Shown one piece after another: positions 1 to 12,439 of a DNA stretch of 64,000 nucleotides (within the stretch, counting starts at the first letter, position 1; each line of letters begins with the position of its first letter). The notes beneath the pieces were generated by a model that did not search any database, was not told the DNA's origin, and saw only the letters and a list, made by a program, of their open reading frames with translations. A program made the translations under genes and the position numbers. This stretch comes from Cristatella mucedo (taxonomy: Eukaryota; Bryozoa; Phylactolaemata; Cristatellidae), in NCBI GenBank assembly GCA_009760855.2, contig WPIO01000030.1, positions 3,362,001 through 3,426,000 on the forward strand, read 5' to 3'.

Positions 1-1330
<1,330 letters not shown>

Positions 1331-1566
1331 AGCTAATGCATACTTGCGAAATGTAAGTGTGTATTCACTCGTTTCCAGAATAAGAGTACATGCTATAACC
1401 AAAACTTTCACATCCTTCCTGCCCCCCTGTATTATCATTATGCCCATAAGCAATGTCGTGTTGTCTGTGATTTCTACTACACCAATGCTGCGACTGCTCT
1501 TAGAGACTTTGTTCAAGGTATGAGCAATCTGGTTGATTGCTTTATTTCAGCATTTCTTTTTTGCAG

Positions 1567-1644
1567 TCTCACCCCTTCTTTCAGAACATCATCTGGGCTG
1601 ACTGTGCATGTCAGAAATTGGAGCCACCATTTAAGCCCAACCTG
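1567..1644 (+). CDS. RPS6KB1: S6 kinase (p70 S6K) exon: end of kinase domain
   Basis: Internal exon of a p70 ribosomal protein S6 kinase, the AGC-family Ser/Thr kinase that TORC1 activates and that phosphorylates ribosomal protein S6 and translation factors. The 26 codons read SHPFFQNIIWADCACQKLEP, then PFKPNL. This matches the last helix of the S6K kinase domain (HPFF..I.W) and the start of the AGC C-tail (EPPFKP). It has a strong acceptor (T-rich tract, then TTTTTTGCAG) and donor (GTAAGC), and both ends are phase 0. The preceding kinase exons were not found in bases 1-1566, so the gene begins left of the window. The identification rests on three further exons that continue the same protein in register. 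Confidence 0.9.
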
Positions 1645-1764
1645 GTAAGCTTTAGTATCGATTATATACATTTTGTGTGCACTTGCAAAAAGTACCTTTA
1701 TTGTTTACAGTTGTACTTCGGTCTTAATCATATGACCTTCACCCTACTGCATGCACCCGGACGA

Positions 1765-1926
1765 TGCTGGTATGGCCCAGTGGTTAAGGTGGTCACCCCG
1801 ACAAGGTCAAGATGAATGTATTTGATGGCCGATGCAGCTGAATTGAGCCCCACGGCCCATGTGACGTGTGACGCATTGGAATAGAGATTAAGTTTTCCTA
1901 TGGTGCTATAAAAATGGATTATAATG
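1765..1926 (+). mobile_element. SINE-1 copy (tRNA-derived)
   Basis: Box A-like TGGCCCAGTGGTTAAGGTGG, a decayed box B, and the SINE-1 tail GAGATTAAGTTTTCC...GGTGCTATAAAAATG. It is in the S6K intron, 120 bp after the 1644 donor. Confidence 0.75.
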
Positions 1927-2235
1927 TTATACTGACATATCTCAGCCGAGCTGATGTAAAGTATTTTAAGGCTGTGTAACTTGGGTGGCAACACCACTGT
2001 TTTGACATGGTGCTTGCTTTAGCCTGCCATGCCAGCCTTTGATTAATCACAGCCATGTGGCACTCCCCACCCCCCACCCACGTATGCCCAATGGTGGTTG
2101 GTTGGTTGCAGCTCACTGTACTCTAAGGAACTGGGGGGCTGCTACCGAACTTCTGAGCTCATCGCTGGAGACCTCAAGACTACATCTAGCAATGCTTGCT
2201 CTCTCTGCCATATCACGTGACTCCGCTAAGCCATA

Positions 2236-2655
2236 AAGTCAAAGCGGGTGTTAGTATGGAGAGTTTTCTGTAGCACACTTAAAGCCGAAGTGCATTCGGT
2301 AAGCATAAGGAAGCCAGCAGACTTCATCTCACACAACTAAAAGGAAGTGAGAAGTATAGCTGAGTCAGGTAGACAGTCGAGGAGGTGAGTAGTATTAAAG
2401 TAGCAGCTGAGGCGAGCTAGGTATAATGTGCCACAGTTGGCTTCAGGATAGATATCGGTGCTCAAGAATTGTGGAAATGAGTTCTGTAGTCTTGTAACTG
2501 GAGATCACAATCTTCTGCTGCCAATGCTCTCCAAGCAAAAGAATAGAACAACTAAATTAGTGTCCCTTGATTACCTGAGAGCACGAGGAGGATGGAACCA
2601 GAGATGTAGTCCAGCTGTGCCAAGCTGCATTTACACGGCAGGCTTTCCTCCTTAA
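2236..2655 (-). mobile_element. LINE-B 3' fragment
   Basis: Reverse complement matches the LINE-B 3' region of the 6 kb and 59 kb copies in order: the GAGAGTTTTCTGTAGCAC... terminus, the ATAGCTGAGTCAGG block, the GAATTGTGGAAATGAGTTC block (RT C-terminal LWNS motif) and the CCTGAGAGCACGAGGAGG block. It is in the S6K intron. Confidence 0.8.
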
Positions 2656-3669
2656 CGATGCCTACTTTCCTCCTAGTAAGGACGTTTACACGACAGATAT
2701 GATGGCCGACTGCAATGGCCCACAGCCCGTGCTCTAATCCGGGAAGCTGGTATGAAAGAGGGTTTCCCGGAAAAACACCAAGCCATCACCCAAAGGAGTT
2801 AAAGATAGGCATTTCAAAAAAAAAAGCTTTTTTCAGGAAAGTAAGCAGTGCTAAGTAATGAGTGTCGTTACGGGTTTGCTCGTAGATTTGATAAGCAGAC
2901 ACACGGCATCTTCTAAGTAGAAAATGCTTAAAGCCTTGGCTACAACGCATAAGCAGCTGATGTTCAAGCGCTTTCTCTGTATTCTTCAATATAACTCGAG
3001 CTTACAGACGTCAGCCATTTTTATTTTGGCCATGAGGTGAATGTGATGGGATGCGGGTTTGACTGTTCGGCATGCTTTGTGGAACCACCTCGAATACGAT
3101 GGCTGCCAAAGTTGTGTCCCGTCTGCACAATGAGCTCGATGACGTTCGCTTATCATGGCCCTTTCAAGCCAACCCCTGTTTCATCAGGAATCGAAAAGCA
3201 TCAACTGACCCATCCAATATTGTTCGATTGTCACCCTTCTCGTTGGCCATCTGCTTTTCGAAACCATACTTTCTCGTGACAATGTCCACCTCTTTAGCCA
3301 GAAAATCTCTTACTTTATATGCCATTGTATGGAGAACTCATTGTCGCCTTGATGTGCGAGAAGCTAGCAGTCCTTGCCGTTTACCTTCTTCCAGTTGCAC
3401 TGAACTTCTGGTTGATGAAAAATTCTCCACGCCGAAAGTGTCACGGATGCATCAAGGGTAGAGGAAACATGGAAAATAATAGACCTCGGTTTTTTAAAGG
3501 AGCACTCAAACAAATCCTTTTTTTAATCCAGTCTGGCTGCTGGCAGCGGGCTACATTTCCAAATTGTGTGGCTCGGTACATGCTGTCATCCGGTGCACAT
3601 GCTGTTTGAATGAAGCAGCCAGGCTGCAGGTGCAACGACAGCTCTCCTTGTATGTTAGGACTGTGCATC

Positions 3670-4204
3670 GATAATGGAGACCTTGATCCAGGATCACGGT
3701 CAGTGTTGCCATGCACTCCTGAAGGCAACGGCCCTGCAGGAGGTCTACCCCTTAGTGGTTCAGCAGGCGGTTGAGAAGCTCTTTGCTGGCAAAGTGGCTA
3801 TGCAATGTTGGCAGGAGCAGCATCATCTTTGAGAAGAATTTCGAACCCAGTCTGGACGAAAGTTTTTTTTCAATGATCGCTTTGAGGTCAGTGATGATGA
3901 AGCTGCTTCTGACGATGACGCCGATGATCCAGATGACGATAGCGCATCGACTTCGGCACATTCATCTTCACTCTGCTTCGATTCCATGGGAGAGTTGTGG
4001 CAGGCATATTCTTTGCCCGACCTGCTGTACTACTTGGCTAGCCTAGCAGTCAGTAGCGCGTATTGTGTTTTCAAGTTCTTTGAAGTCTCTGCTTTAACTA
4101 ATGGAAGGTTTGAGGTGCCACCTGCCACCTGCAACCCATACCCTTATCAGCCATTAGGTCATCAAGAGGTTAAGGCACTCGGTGGTAATTCTGGAAATTG
4201 TTAA
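3670..4204 (+). pseudogene. Decayed protein-coding remnant of unknown family in an S6K intron
   Basis: From an ATG near 3676 one frame reads METLIQDHGQCCHALLKATA, then LQEVYPLVVQQAVEKLFAGK, and meets a TGA at about 3830. The same frame continues with EEFRTQSGRKFFFNDRFEVS, then an acidic run (DDEAASDDDADDPDDD) and a Ser-rich stretch, to TAA at 4202. A helical segment, an aromatic-basic motif and an Asp/Ser tract in one frame look protein-like. Similar debris (for example EAARLQVQRQLSLYVRTV in another frame at about 3613-3670) suggests frameshifts. It may be a retroposed or decayed gene copy within the S6K intron. The parent family is not recognised. Confidence 0.35.
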
Positions 4205-6054
4205 CTCTATGAATCAGAGCCTAGTGAGGCTTTTAAAACGAAGTGGACCTACAAGAAACCTATGCTCTAGTCCCTATCAGACTACCCATGCACCAGCCCT
4301 TGCCCTGTCCTGCCCCGCCCGGCTACAGGGGTTGGCCCAGGTCGATGCCCCCCTCTGGGGTGGGGGTCAATTGCCCCCTGTTCCACCCCAGGCTTCATCC
4401 ACTTTCCCCCTCTCATGCTTTGTCTGGGTTTCCTACAGGAGATACTGAAACGTTGGTGTGCTACAAAGGTCATATTACGAGTGCCGAGATATTCTTCGTG
4501 CTTCGTAATTATAACTGTTAGTAACTCATTGCTCTGGGCCTTGAACGAGAGTTTGTCGTACACTTTAGATTTTTTGGTTTGGACTATTAATTCTAGTTTA
4601 TGTGTGGAATTGTATACATTGCTGCTATATTCCAATATCGTGGGTATACCTGAATGTATTGGTGCTGCAACTGCATCGCTAGTCGGGATACAAAGGCTCA
4701 GGATTCATCGGTATTTGTCTCAAGTTGGCAAGAGCTATTGTGTGCTGTGCTGTGTCTGAGGCCTGAGGAATTCGTGCAGAAAAAGTCGTTAACGGCACAT
4801 TTGGAGCACTAAGTACAGTTACTGAAGACCCTATTCAGTAGCCTTGTGCTAGTATCATTTCTTATGACTAAATTGGTGAGCTCTGTACCTAAAACACGGC
4901 TTTTTGTCTTAGCTAGAATAAGGCATGTACTGACCACAGTATTGAGTGCCTCAACGCTGAGGTAGCTGCCTTCACTGCCAAAATTCGGAATTCCGAAAAA
5001 TCCTCAGGGGAATTTTCACGCATTTTTCAGTAATGTGTTACCAGAATTGGGAAATATGCAAGTGGCTTGTGTTACCAGAATTGGGAAAATATACAAGCGG
5101 CGCTGTACCGAGCTTGGGCGAATGAGGGTAAGATTACCCTGATGACATGTCTGAAGCAACATTTAGAAATATCTCATATAAATGTCTCGGCTCACCAGCC
5201 GTCGGCTGAGAATGATGATGAGACTGCAACGAAGCCGGAAATTCAAGTGCTCTACTGACGGCAGCAGGATTGAACTTTCTACTGTTAATCTAGAAAATTT
5301 CAAGCTCAATAGTGTGTCAAATGTAGCACATGTGCAGACCATGGTGGAAGCTCCATTCCTGTTACAGTTGGGAAACCCGGTATGTGGCTTGAGAAGTAAG
5401 AGCTTGTGATTTTACTCATGGACTTTGTTGGACGTTGTCCACCATACCTCTGAGTTTCTAGCTAAATTTAAGGCAGACAAGACTGGATTGCTTAGACGGC
5501 ACCAGTTAGAACATAACAAGTCGCAGCCACAATCTTGCATGCAGGAGTGTATGGAGGTCTGCACCTCCTTGTGTTGTGTGTGATCAACGCATTCTAGTTT
5601 GAAATAATTTCAAGTTTTTATAGAGATGCAACTGTTGCTAAAGAAGCTTGCCTGTCTCTAGCAAGTGAAGTGCTGCCAACCTGAACATAAAAAACGGGGT
5701 TTCTGGAGATGCATTGAAGCTCAGTTCGTTTATGTGACTGCTGTCCGTGGTGAGAATGAAGACAAGACAGCTGCAATTGCTGCTGTTAAGAAGATGTCTC
5801 CTAAAGGAATCTTAATTTATTTTATAGCTTAACAAGGCAACGGAGCCAAAAGTTGACTCCTGCTGCAGTTGGTTGTGTTAGGTTTCCTTATTATTTTGGC
5901 CGAGAACAGTCTCAATCTAAGGAGGGGCAGTAAAAGGTCGGTGTGCTGCACCAGCCGAGATACTATTTGCCTTAGTTTCCTGTTTGCGGTTCCTGAATTA
6001 TAATTATTAGGAACCGTTTATGCCATAATCTATGGTTAGGCTGCACAAAAGCTG
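4205..6054. other. S6K intron, no recognised gene
   Basis: Unique-looking sequence with a C-rich patch at 4300-4400 and the tandem duplication at 5036. Short frames only; nothing further recognised. Confidence 0.5.
5036..5102. repeat. About 33 bp tandem duplication
   Basis: GTGTTACCAGAATTGGGAAA plus ATAT(A/G)CAAG(T/C)GG occurs twice, with small differences. Confidence 0.85.
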
Positions 6055-7125
6055 AAGTGATGTAATGTAATATATCTCCGGCTGTAACTTCACAAAGCTA
6101 CAAAAACTATGTGGGTGTTACGAAAGAGAGTTTTATATAGCTCACTCGAGGCCTCAGCAGCTTTCGGAACGCATTCGGTAGCCAACAAACTTCATCTCAT
6201 GCAATACAGGGAAAGTGAGAAGCATAGCTGAGTCAGGAGAGCAGTTGTGGTAGTGAATGGCATGGAAGTAGCAGCTCAGGACGGCTGGAAAGGATATGCC
6301 ATAGTCGGCAGCAGGTGAGTAGTTGTTGTTGCTTAAGTATTGTGGAAATGAGTTCCACAGTTTAGGACTTGCAGAGCAAACATGTCTGTTGCCAACGGTC
6401 GTTAAGCAGAGCAATGGAACAGCTAATTTATTGTTCCAACAGGACCTGAGGGCACGAGGAGGCTGAAACTGGCACAGCAGTTCAGCTAGGTATGAAGGAG
6501 CCAAGCTGTGGGAGGCCTTGTGGGTTAGCGTAAGAGCTTTACTCTATCCGTTGATCAACCGGCAGCCATCAAGCTCTTTAAGAAAAGGAGACACGTGGTC
6601 CGACTTCCGGGATTTGCAAACTAGCCTTGCAGCCATATTCATAGCCATCTGCAGTGCCCTAGTTGCTTTTTTCGATAGCCTAGCCAAATGGGAATTACAA
6701 TCATCAAGCCAAGATAGAACTAAGGAGCTAGTTAAATTTTTTGCAAGCCACTGGAAGACAGTTCCTAATCATAGAAATGGATCGGATGTGATTGCTAGCT
6801 GTGGAAGCAGTCTCCTTAATAAAGCTTTCCAAATGTATCCAGCTGTCGAAGACGACACCTACATTCCGAGCACACGGTGATGTCGCACAGCAGCATTACC
6901 TGAAGAGCAAAGCCTTCTATTCTAGCCATGTTTTGGGTGTCCTATGAGTAGCAGTTCTGTTTTATCCATCGTTTAGTTTAAGGAAATTTGCTAATATCCA
7001 GGGTCGAATGTCTGCATTGTAAACATTCAGTTTATCAGTCACTGCAGCAGATTCCGACGGCTTAAATGACAAATACAGCTAAGTATTATCAGCATAAAAG
7101 TGATCTAGTAACATGCAGCTCGGCT
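6055..7125 (-). mobile_element. LINE-B copy (RT C-terminal half and 3' end)
   Basis: From a 3' end (AATGTAATATATCTCCGGCTG) the reverse strand carries SPKLWNSFPQYLSNNNYSPA and PSYLAELLCQFQPPRALRSC. Further upstream it carries FLKLNDG and a catalytic-box region at about 7070-7105, reading HFYADNT then LYLSFKPSESAA. LINE-B is a non-LTR family distinct from LINE-A: its 3' UTR differs and it has no (ATT)n tail. Confidence 0.85.
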
Positions 7126-7904
7126 TTGATTCTCGGCTTTGAGCCAGATAGTACAGTTTCACTCTAGGCGTTGTGCATGAGTTGTTAAACTTGATGGCTG
7201 GTGCCTACACCTACGGCTTACGAATAGAATGCACTATGCTCTGAACATTGACTTGTCATACCATGGTATGGGTGCTCTTCATGGCCGTGATCCACCACCG
7301 TCGGCCTTACGAAGGCGCATTGGTGAAGCACCAACCAATCACTAGCCCTGCATCAAGGTTCAAGCCTCCCCAATATTTCTCGGGCAACGGCATTTGCTAG
7401 CACCTTTGCGTGCGATGTGTGTATGGCCAAAGGACTTTTGTGCAGAAGCCTCAAAAATACGTTTGTAAGAATTCCCTATTCACGAACCATGGCAGAGGCA
7501 GCTGAATTGAGGTACACTCTTGATTAGCAATAGTGAATGGACATTATGCTCGCACAACTGTACCTAGTAGTATGATTACTATGGGCCGGTAAGGTTATAT
7601 TGACAGATAAGTGCATGAGCACATGCCGACAGAACGGTGACACAGAAGCATATTCGTACAAGGCTTACGGCACATAAAGCAAGCATTTAGTGTCAATCAA
7701 TGCACACTCATGCATTACACGTAGAACAAACTTATAAGCCTCAAGCAGATATCTTGGATTCTTTGTTTAACACCTGTCAGGGCTTTGATTTCCCGAAGAT
7801 TCTGCACCAGTCAGAAAACACAAATCAAATTCGGTGAACCGGAAGTGGAAGATTGCAGGTTTACCTCTATGTCGTCCCATTGCCGGGCTGCCCATTCGGA
7901 TAGC

Positions 7905-8315
7905 TACCTTCGAAACTGCCACTTACACAAATCTAAACTGGCTGCCTATCAAGCCACGTATCGACTTGAAGAATGCTAGCTATGGGCACACGAGTGTGAT
8001 TCGGAAATTGGAAAACCTAATGCTCAAATTCGGCACTGCCAGCATATCGCCTGTTGAATCTGCGCGAAATCTAGGTGACCTGTTCTAAAGTGACCTGTCA
8101 CTAGAGACCACATCAGCTCCACAATCAAGTCTGCCTGCTTTCAGCCATGTAACATTGCTAAAACTCGGGCTTGCGTAGACAGGGATACCACGTCTAAATT
8201 GGTCCATGCATTTGTGACATCCCATCTCGACTTCTGTAACTCTCTCACTGCTTTCTAGTCTACCAGTCCGTGCAATCAGGCACTTACAGCTGGTGGAAAA
8301 CTCAGAAGATTCGCT
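7905..8315 (+). mobile_element. LINE-A fragment just upstream of an S6K exon
   Basis: Degenerate RT 3' domain (SASISPVES.RNLGD.F, then SLE..STIKS, .TTSKLVHAFVTS). A short piece from further downstream in the element (NLNWLPIKPRIDLK) is placed ahead of it, so the order is scrambled. It ends about 130 bp before the S6K exon at 8442. Confidence 0.8.
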
Positions 8316-8441
8316 TCGTAAGCATTAGTCAGAGGAGATTCGCATCAAATTGACTTTTGAGACTGAGCTTTCATTCCGGTTTTATTTTTTTCTGAACATA
8401 CGCATAGGACTCAACTGTCTGAATATATTGGTATGTTTAAG

Positions 8442-8549
8442 GCAGGAGAAGATGATACTAGTCAATTCGACGTCAAGTTCACTGGTGAACCGCCGATCGA
8501 CTCACCAGATGATTCCGTCCTTAGTGATAGTGCAAACAATCCATTTGTG
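8442..8549 (+). CDS. RPS6KB1: S6 kinase exon: AGC C-tail with turn motif
   Basis: Thirty-six codons, phase 0 at both ends, with acceptor TTTAAG and donor GTAAGA. The peptide contains SQFDVKFTGEPPIDSPDDS and continues VLSDSANNPFV. It aligns without gaps to the S6K linker, SQFD.KFT....DSPDDS.LS.SAN. The turn-motif serine (DSPDD) is codon 21, at 8502-8504. In the family this site stabilises the active kinase. The acceptor uses the less common AAG because phase 0 from the previous exon requires it; the nearby CAG at 8445 would shift the frame. The 6.8 kb intron before it holds a SINE, LINE-B and LINE-A debris and a decayed coding remnant. Confidence 0.95.
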
Positions 8550-8639
8550 GTAAGATGCTGCTGCAGCTGCTATTGAAGTGCCTTCCAGATGCCTTTTCAT
8601 TTTAGTGCAGCATTAAATTAGTGTTTCCTACTTGTACAG

Positions 8640-8761
8640 GGATTCACGTATGTTGCTCCATCTGTGTTAGAAGAGCTTAGCAAGCCGTATGATATCAGGG
8701 AGCCACGCTCTCCTCGCCGGCGTGGTACCAGCACTCACGTGTTGCGTCACGGTTCAGCTGG
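8640..8761 (+). CDS. RPS6KB1: S6 kinase exon: hydrophobic motif (TORC1 site) and autoinhibitory segment
   Basis: This exon follows the previous one after a 90 bp intron. It starts in phase 0 with GFTYVAPSVLEELSKPYDI and then reads REPRSPRRRGTSTHV. The FVGFTY hydrophobic motif is split by the intron; its threonine (ACG, 8646-8648) corresponds to human T389, the TORC1 target. SPRR matches the start of the S6K pseudosubstrate (autoinhibitory) segment. The exon ends in phase 2 at donor GTGAGT. Conservation is very strong up to VLEE and drops after SPRR, as is normal for the family. Confidence 0.96.
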
Positions 8762-8996
8762 GTGAGTATGCACATCACTCGAATGTCCTCCTGTACTTCT
8801 AGTCAAGCTTGTGAGTTCAGACCCATCCTTTGCACTATCGTTTGAGCACGTTGAGTTTACACAGGAGGAAAGCTGTGCTAACCTTTATTGGTGCAAAAAT
8901 ATCTTTCGACTCGTATACATGTTATCAATACTTGGTGATGCGTTGTTCTCTGCCTATCGAACTAGTGGCAGTGCTTATCTGCCCTCTTCAATTAAA

Positions 8997-9132
<136 letters not shown>

Positions 9133-9674
9133 AAATGCGTTTAGCCATCTTTGCTCAGGAATTAGGCTCACTCGGGTGACTTCGCCCGTATGTCTTTCGG
9201 TGACTTTTCTCAGCTGCATGATGACTAGGTGCTGCTATGCTGGCGAGTTTAGCTTAGAGCTTTCGAATCTTTAGTGACTTGTGTACTCCCATCGGCATGT
9301 ACCTGTACGTGCCGATACTTACTAATATACTTTGCTCAAAGATTTAACCATTACTTTTAGTGACTTTTTCTTTTGAACACGCTATTGTGCTTGTGTCACA
9401 CGTGGTAAATTTCCATGAAACGCAGGTTGCATTAAGCTATGAAGACTGATTAAACCTTGTAGACCTGATCCGAGCAAGTTCTAATACAAACTGTGGTCGT
9501 TGAGAGGGTTTTTGTCTTGCAAGATCTTTTGCTTGTATCTGTCGTACATGACTTTGCCAAACCAGGTACAGACTGTCACATAATCTGCCGGAGCCAGCTG
9601 CTCTTTAGTGGAAGCACCAAGATTGTGGCCATTCTCATCCATGTGCATTTCCTACCATGCTTGCGAATGCCACC

Positions 9675-9806
9675 CTGACGTGGCCCTGGGGTAAGATGCT
9701 TGCCTTTAGCGACAAGGTCGTGGGCTCGAGCCCTGCCTCATATGTAAAGTGCCTAGATTGAGATTTAGTTCTCTTGTGGCACTATACAAGTAAATCATAT
9801 TTGTTA
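9675..9806 (+). mobile_element. SINE-1 copy (tRNA-derived)
   Basis: Box A-like TGGCCCTGGGGTAAGATGC, box B GTGGGCTCGAGCCC, and tail AAGTGCCTAGATTGAGATTT with GTTCTC...GGCACTATACAAG. Confidence 0.85.
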
Positions 9807-11109
9807 TATATGGTACACATAGATCGTGTCACATTGGCAGTACTGGGAGCGAGTTAAGTGACCTTTAAGCCAGATTGAGGTTCTTGAAATCGATTCGATG
9901 CTTGGGACAGGGAAGCAGTGAAGTTCAGACGGAAGTGGGCGTGTCGTCTTCTTTCGACTTGAGGTAGCTGAGTGGAATTGCTAGTATGTTGATTAGATGC
10001 TAAATTATGTAGCAACTAGCTTATGCCTTTAAAAATCTCGGGAATGTTCAGTTTAGCATTACAGTTCAGGCCCGAGTGTCTGCTGACCTAGATGTAAGTC
10101 CAAGCCTAGCCGGTAAGCCCGGTCGGGCAAGGACTCCATACCACAACCTGGGTCGTTGAGTACCAAATCGTACCTTCAGTCTCTTTCTGTTGTTTGACCT
10201 TGTCATAAGAGAGGCGTTTGATGAGGTTCGACAGTACGAAGCTCCCACTGGACTGCTTCTTCTTCAGTCTCTTCCTGCTGTAGAGTCTGTCATATGTGCC
10301 GCTCTGTTGAGTTTCGGCTGTGGGCTGTGTGAAGTCTCGGTCGGCTGCGTGAAGTCTTAGCTGTGTGACACTGAGTGCTTCCTTTGTTGCTTGCTTTCCT
10401 CGTTGTCTGCGATATTGTGTACTTATATTCTGCTCGCATGCATAATTATTCCCAAATCATCGCCGTGAAAACTCGCCGTCCACAATGCTGGGCATAAACC
10501 GTAGGTTGTGTGTGGGAATTAGCTTTCACCAATGAAAAATCACGGACAATCCAAATTTGCTGTGGAAGGTAGGCCTTTTACGTCTGCTGACCTAGCTGGT
10601 AAGCGCACCCGCTGACAGCCAAGCTTAGAGTTTGCAGTAGTCAGCGCCGAGTAGCGAATCGCCATTGAGTTGCGTGTACTACACATATGGATATGCTGAC
10701 CATCTTAAAATTATTATTAACTATATACTTCGGCCCCGTGAAGATTCAAGGGCAGATTCTATTTATGCTTTTCCATCTCTTACCAAAGGTAAGCACATAA
10801 CGACTTCCGATCGGTCATACTGACTTTTGCAGCTTTCCAAAATGCCAACTAAGCCGGTCCAACCGAAAGCGTTGGAAGAGCGAGTTGTCACTTTAGGCGA
10901 CATATGGAGTCGTAGTCTGGAAAGCACAAGCTTAAGAAAACCCATTGCCACTCTTTAAAAAACCTTTTTAAGTTTATAGTCCTGTAAAATTGTAGCATTT
11001 CAAGGTTTGATATCAACCATGAGAGTGCATGTTGGAGCAAATCCACATATGCCAATTAACAGATGATCTTCCCCTTTTCGACACTCATACAAAAATTATC
11101 ATAGCAATT
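9807..11109. other. S6K intron, no recognised repeat
   Basis: Apart from the short frame at 10841, nothing is recognised. Confidence 0.5.
10841..10957 (+). CDS. Short unassigned open frame
   Basis: A 38-codon ATG-to-TAA frame, MPTKPVQPKALEERVVTLGD followed by IWSRSLESTSLRKPIATL, lies behind an acceptor-like TTTTGCAG. A donor-like AAG|GTAAGC sits about 50 bp upstream. The composition looks protein-like, but no family is recognised and it may be chance or a fragment of a mobile-element ORF. It lies on the S6K strand in an S6K intron. Confidence 0.15.
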
Positions 11110-12215
11110 ATACATCTGTATAGCACCCTCATAGAGCTGCATCTCTTTCTAGACACTTTACATGTACTGTACAAGAAGTGTGATCGAATGGTTAGGTAAC
11201 ATGCACGACAAGCATAGCATTGGTATGGGTGAAATGCACTGTATCAACTTGTAAAATATGGTTACTAGTAGCTTGCCCAGTGTCGGCATGCATGTAAGTA
11301 CACAGCAGACGAATCACAAGAGCCCACTAAATGCTTCGAGAAACCGGTGCACTTAAGCTTCTTTTTACATGTCTTCGAGTCAGGGGGTGTCAGTCATGAG
11401 TGAGTTCCAGGCTGTAGAAGCATACGAACTGAAGGCATGGTCTCCAAAGGATTTAAGGTTTGTACGAGGTGTAGGTAATCGATTTGAGTCAGAAAAGCAG
11501 GTGATTCCTAGCCTGGTGGAATAGTTATGATAGGTAGGCTGGAGTCAGTGAATGAAGGGACCCAACAGTGAGAGACAGAAGCTTGGAGTTGATATGCTAC
11601 TTGATTGGAAGCCCTGGAGGTCGGCTAGAAGTGATGTGATGTGGCTCAAGACAGATAAGCCTAGCTGAAGAGTTTTGCACAATCTGTAAGCATCTGATTG
11701 CACAGTTCGTAGACTAGCAAGCAGCGATTTATGGAAGTCAAGATGGGATATCACAAATGCATGGACCAATTTGGATGTAGTATCCCTAAGCAAGCCCGAA
11801 TTTTAGCAATATTATGCAGCTGAAAGCAGGCAGACTTGACTGTGAAGCTGATGTGGTTGTCTAGTAAATGGTCACTTTGAAACACGATACCTAGATTTCG
11901 TGCAGATGCAATATGAGATGTGTTGGCAGAGCTGATTTTGAGTGTTAGGTTTTCCAGTTTCGGAGTCACAGTTGATTTGCCCATAACTAGTAAGATGGTT
12001 CTATCGTTATTCAATTTGCTGCCACCCATGTGAGGATGTCAGCAATACCAGCATCAAGGCAGTTAAAAGAATTTGACGTGCTAGAGGGCTGGGAGGGATC
12101 AAAGCAAAGGTACGACTGTGTGTCATCTTCATAGACGTGAAAGCCTAGGTGTGTCTGGCAATTACATCAGCAAGAGGGAGAGTATAAATTGTGAAAGAAG
12201 CGAATCAAACACAGA
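11110..12215 (-). mobile_element. LINE-A copy, degenerate, 3' half
   Basis: Runs from the 3' terminal block (CACCCTCATAGAGCTG... hairpin region at about 11130) through the C-terminal RT region. Fragments include CFQLHNIAKIRACLG and SANTSHIASARNLGIVF. It ends upstream near 12215. The (ATT)n tail is eroded. It lies 225 bp from the oppositely oriented copy at 12440. Confidence 0.85.
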
Positions 12216-12439
12216 GCCCCGAGGTACACTGCACTTTAGTTGTTTCTCGCATAATCTTTGTCTTTTGATATTGCCGTACCGTCGTCTGTGTACTTTATAC
12301 TGTATGTAATACAAAGGACTTAATGTTAGCCATATGGTCAATGACTGGTGGATGGACTTACTAACTAACCTAGCTTATTATGGGGTGGATACTCATAATT
12401 GGCATTGGTAAATACATACAGGTCTTCGTGCCCTCAGAA

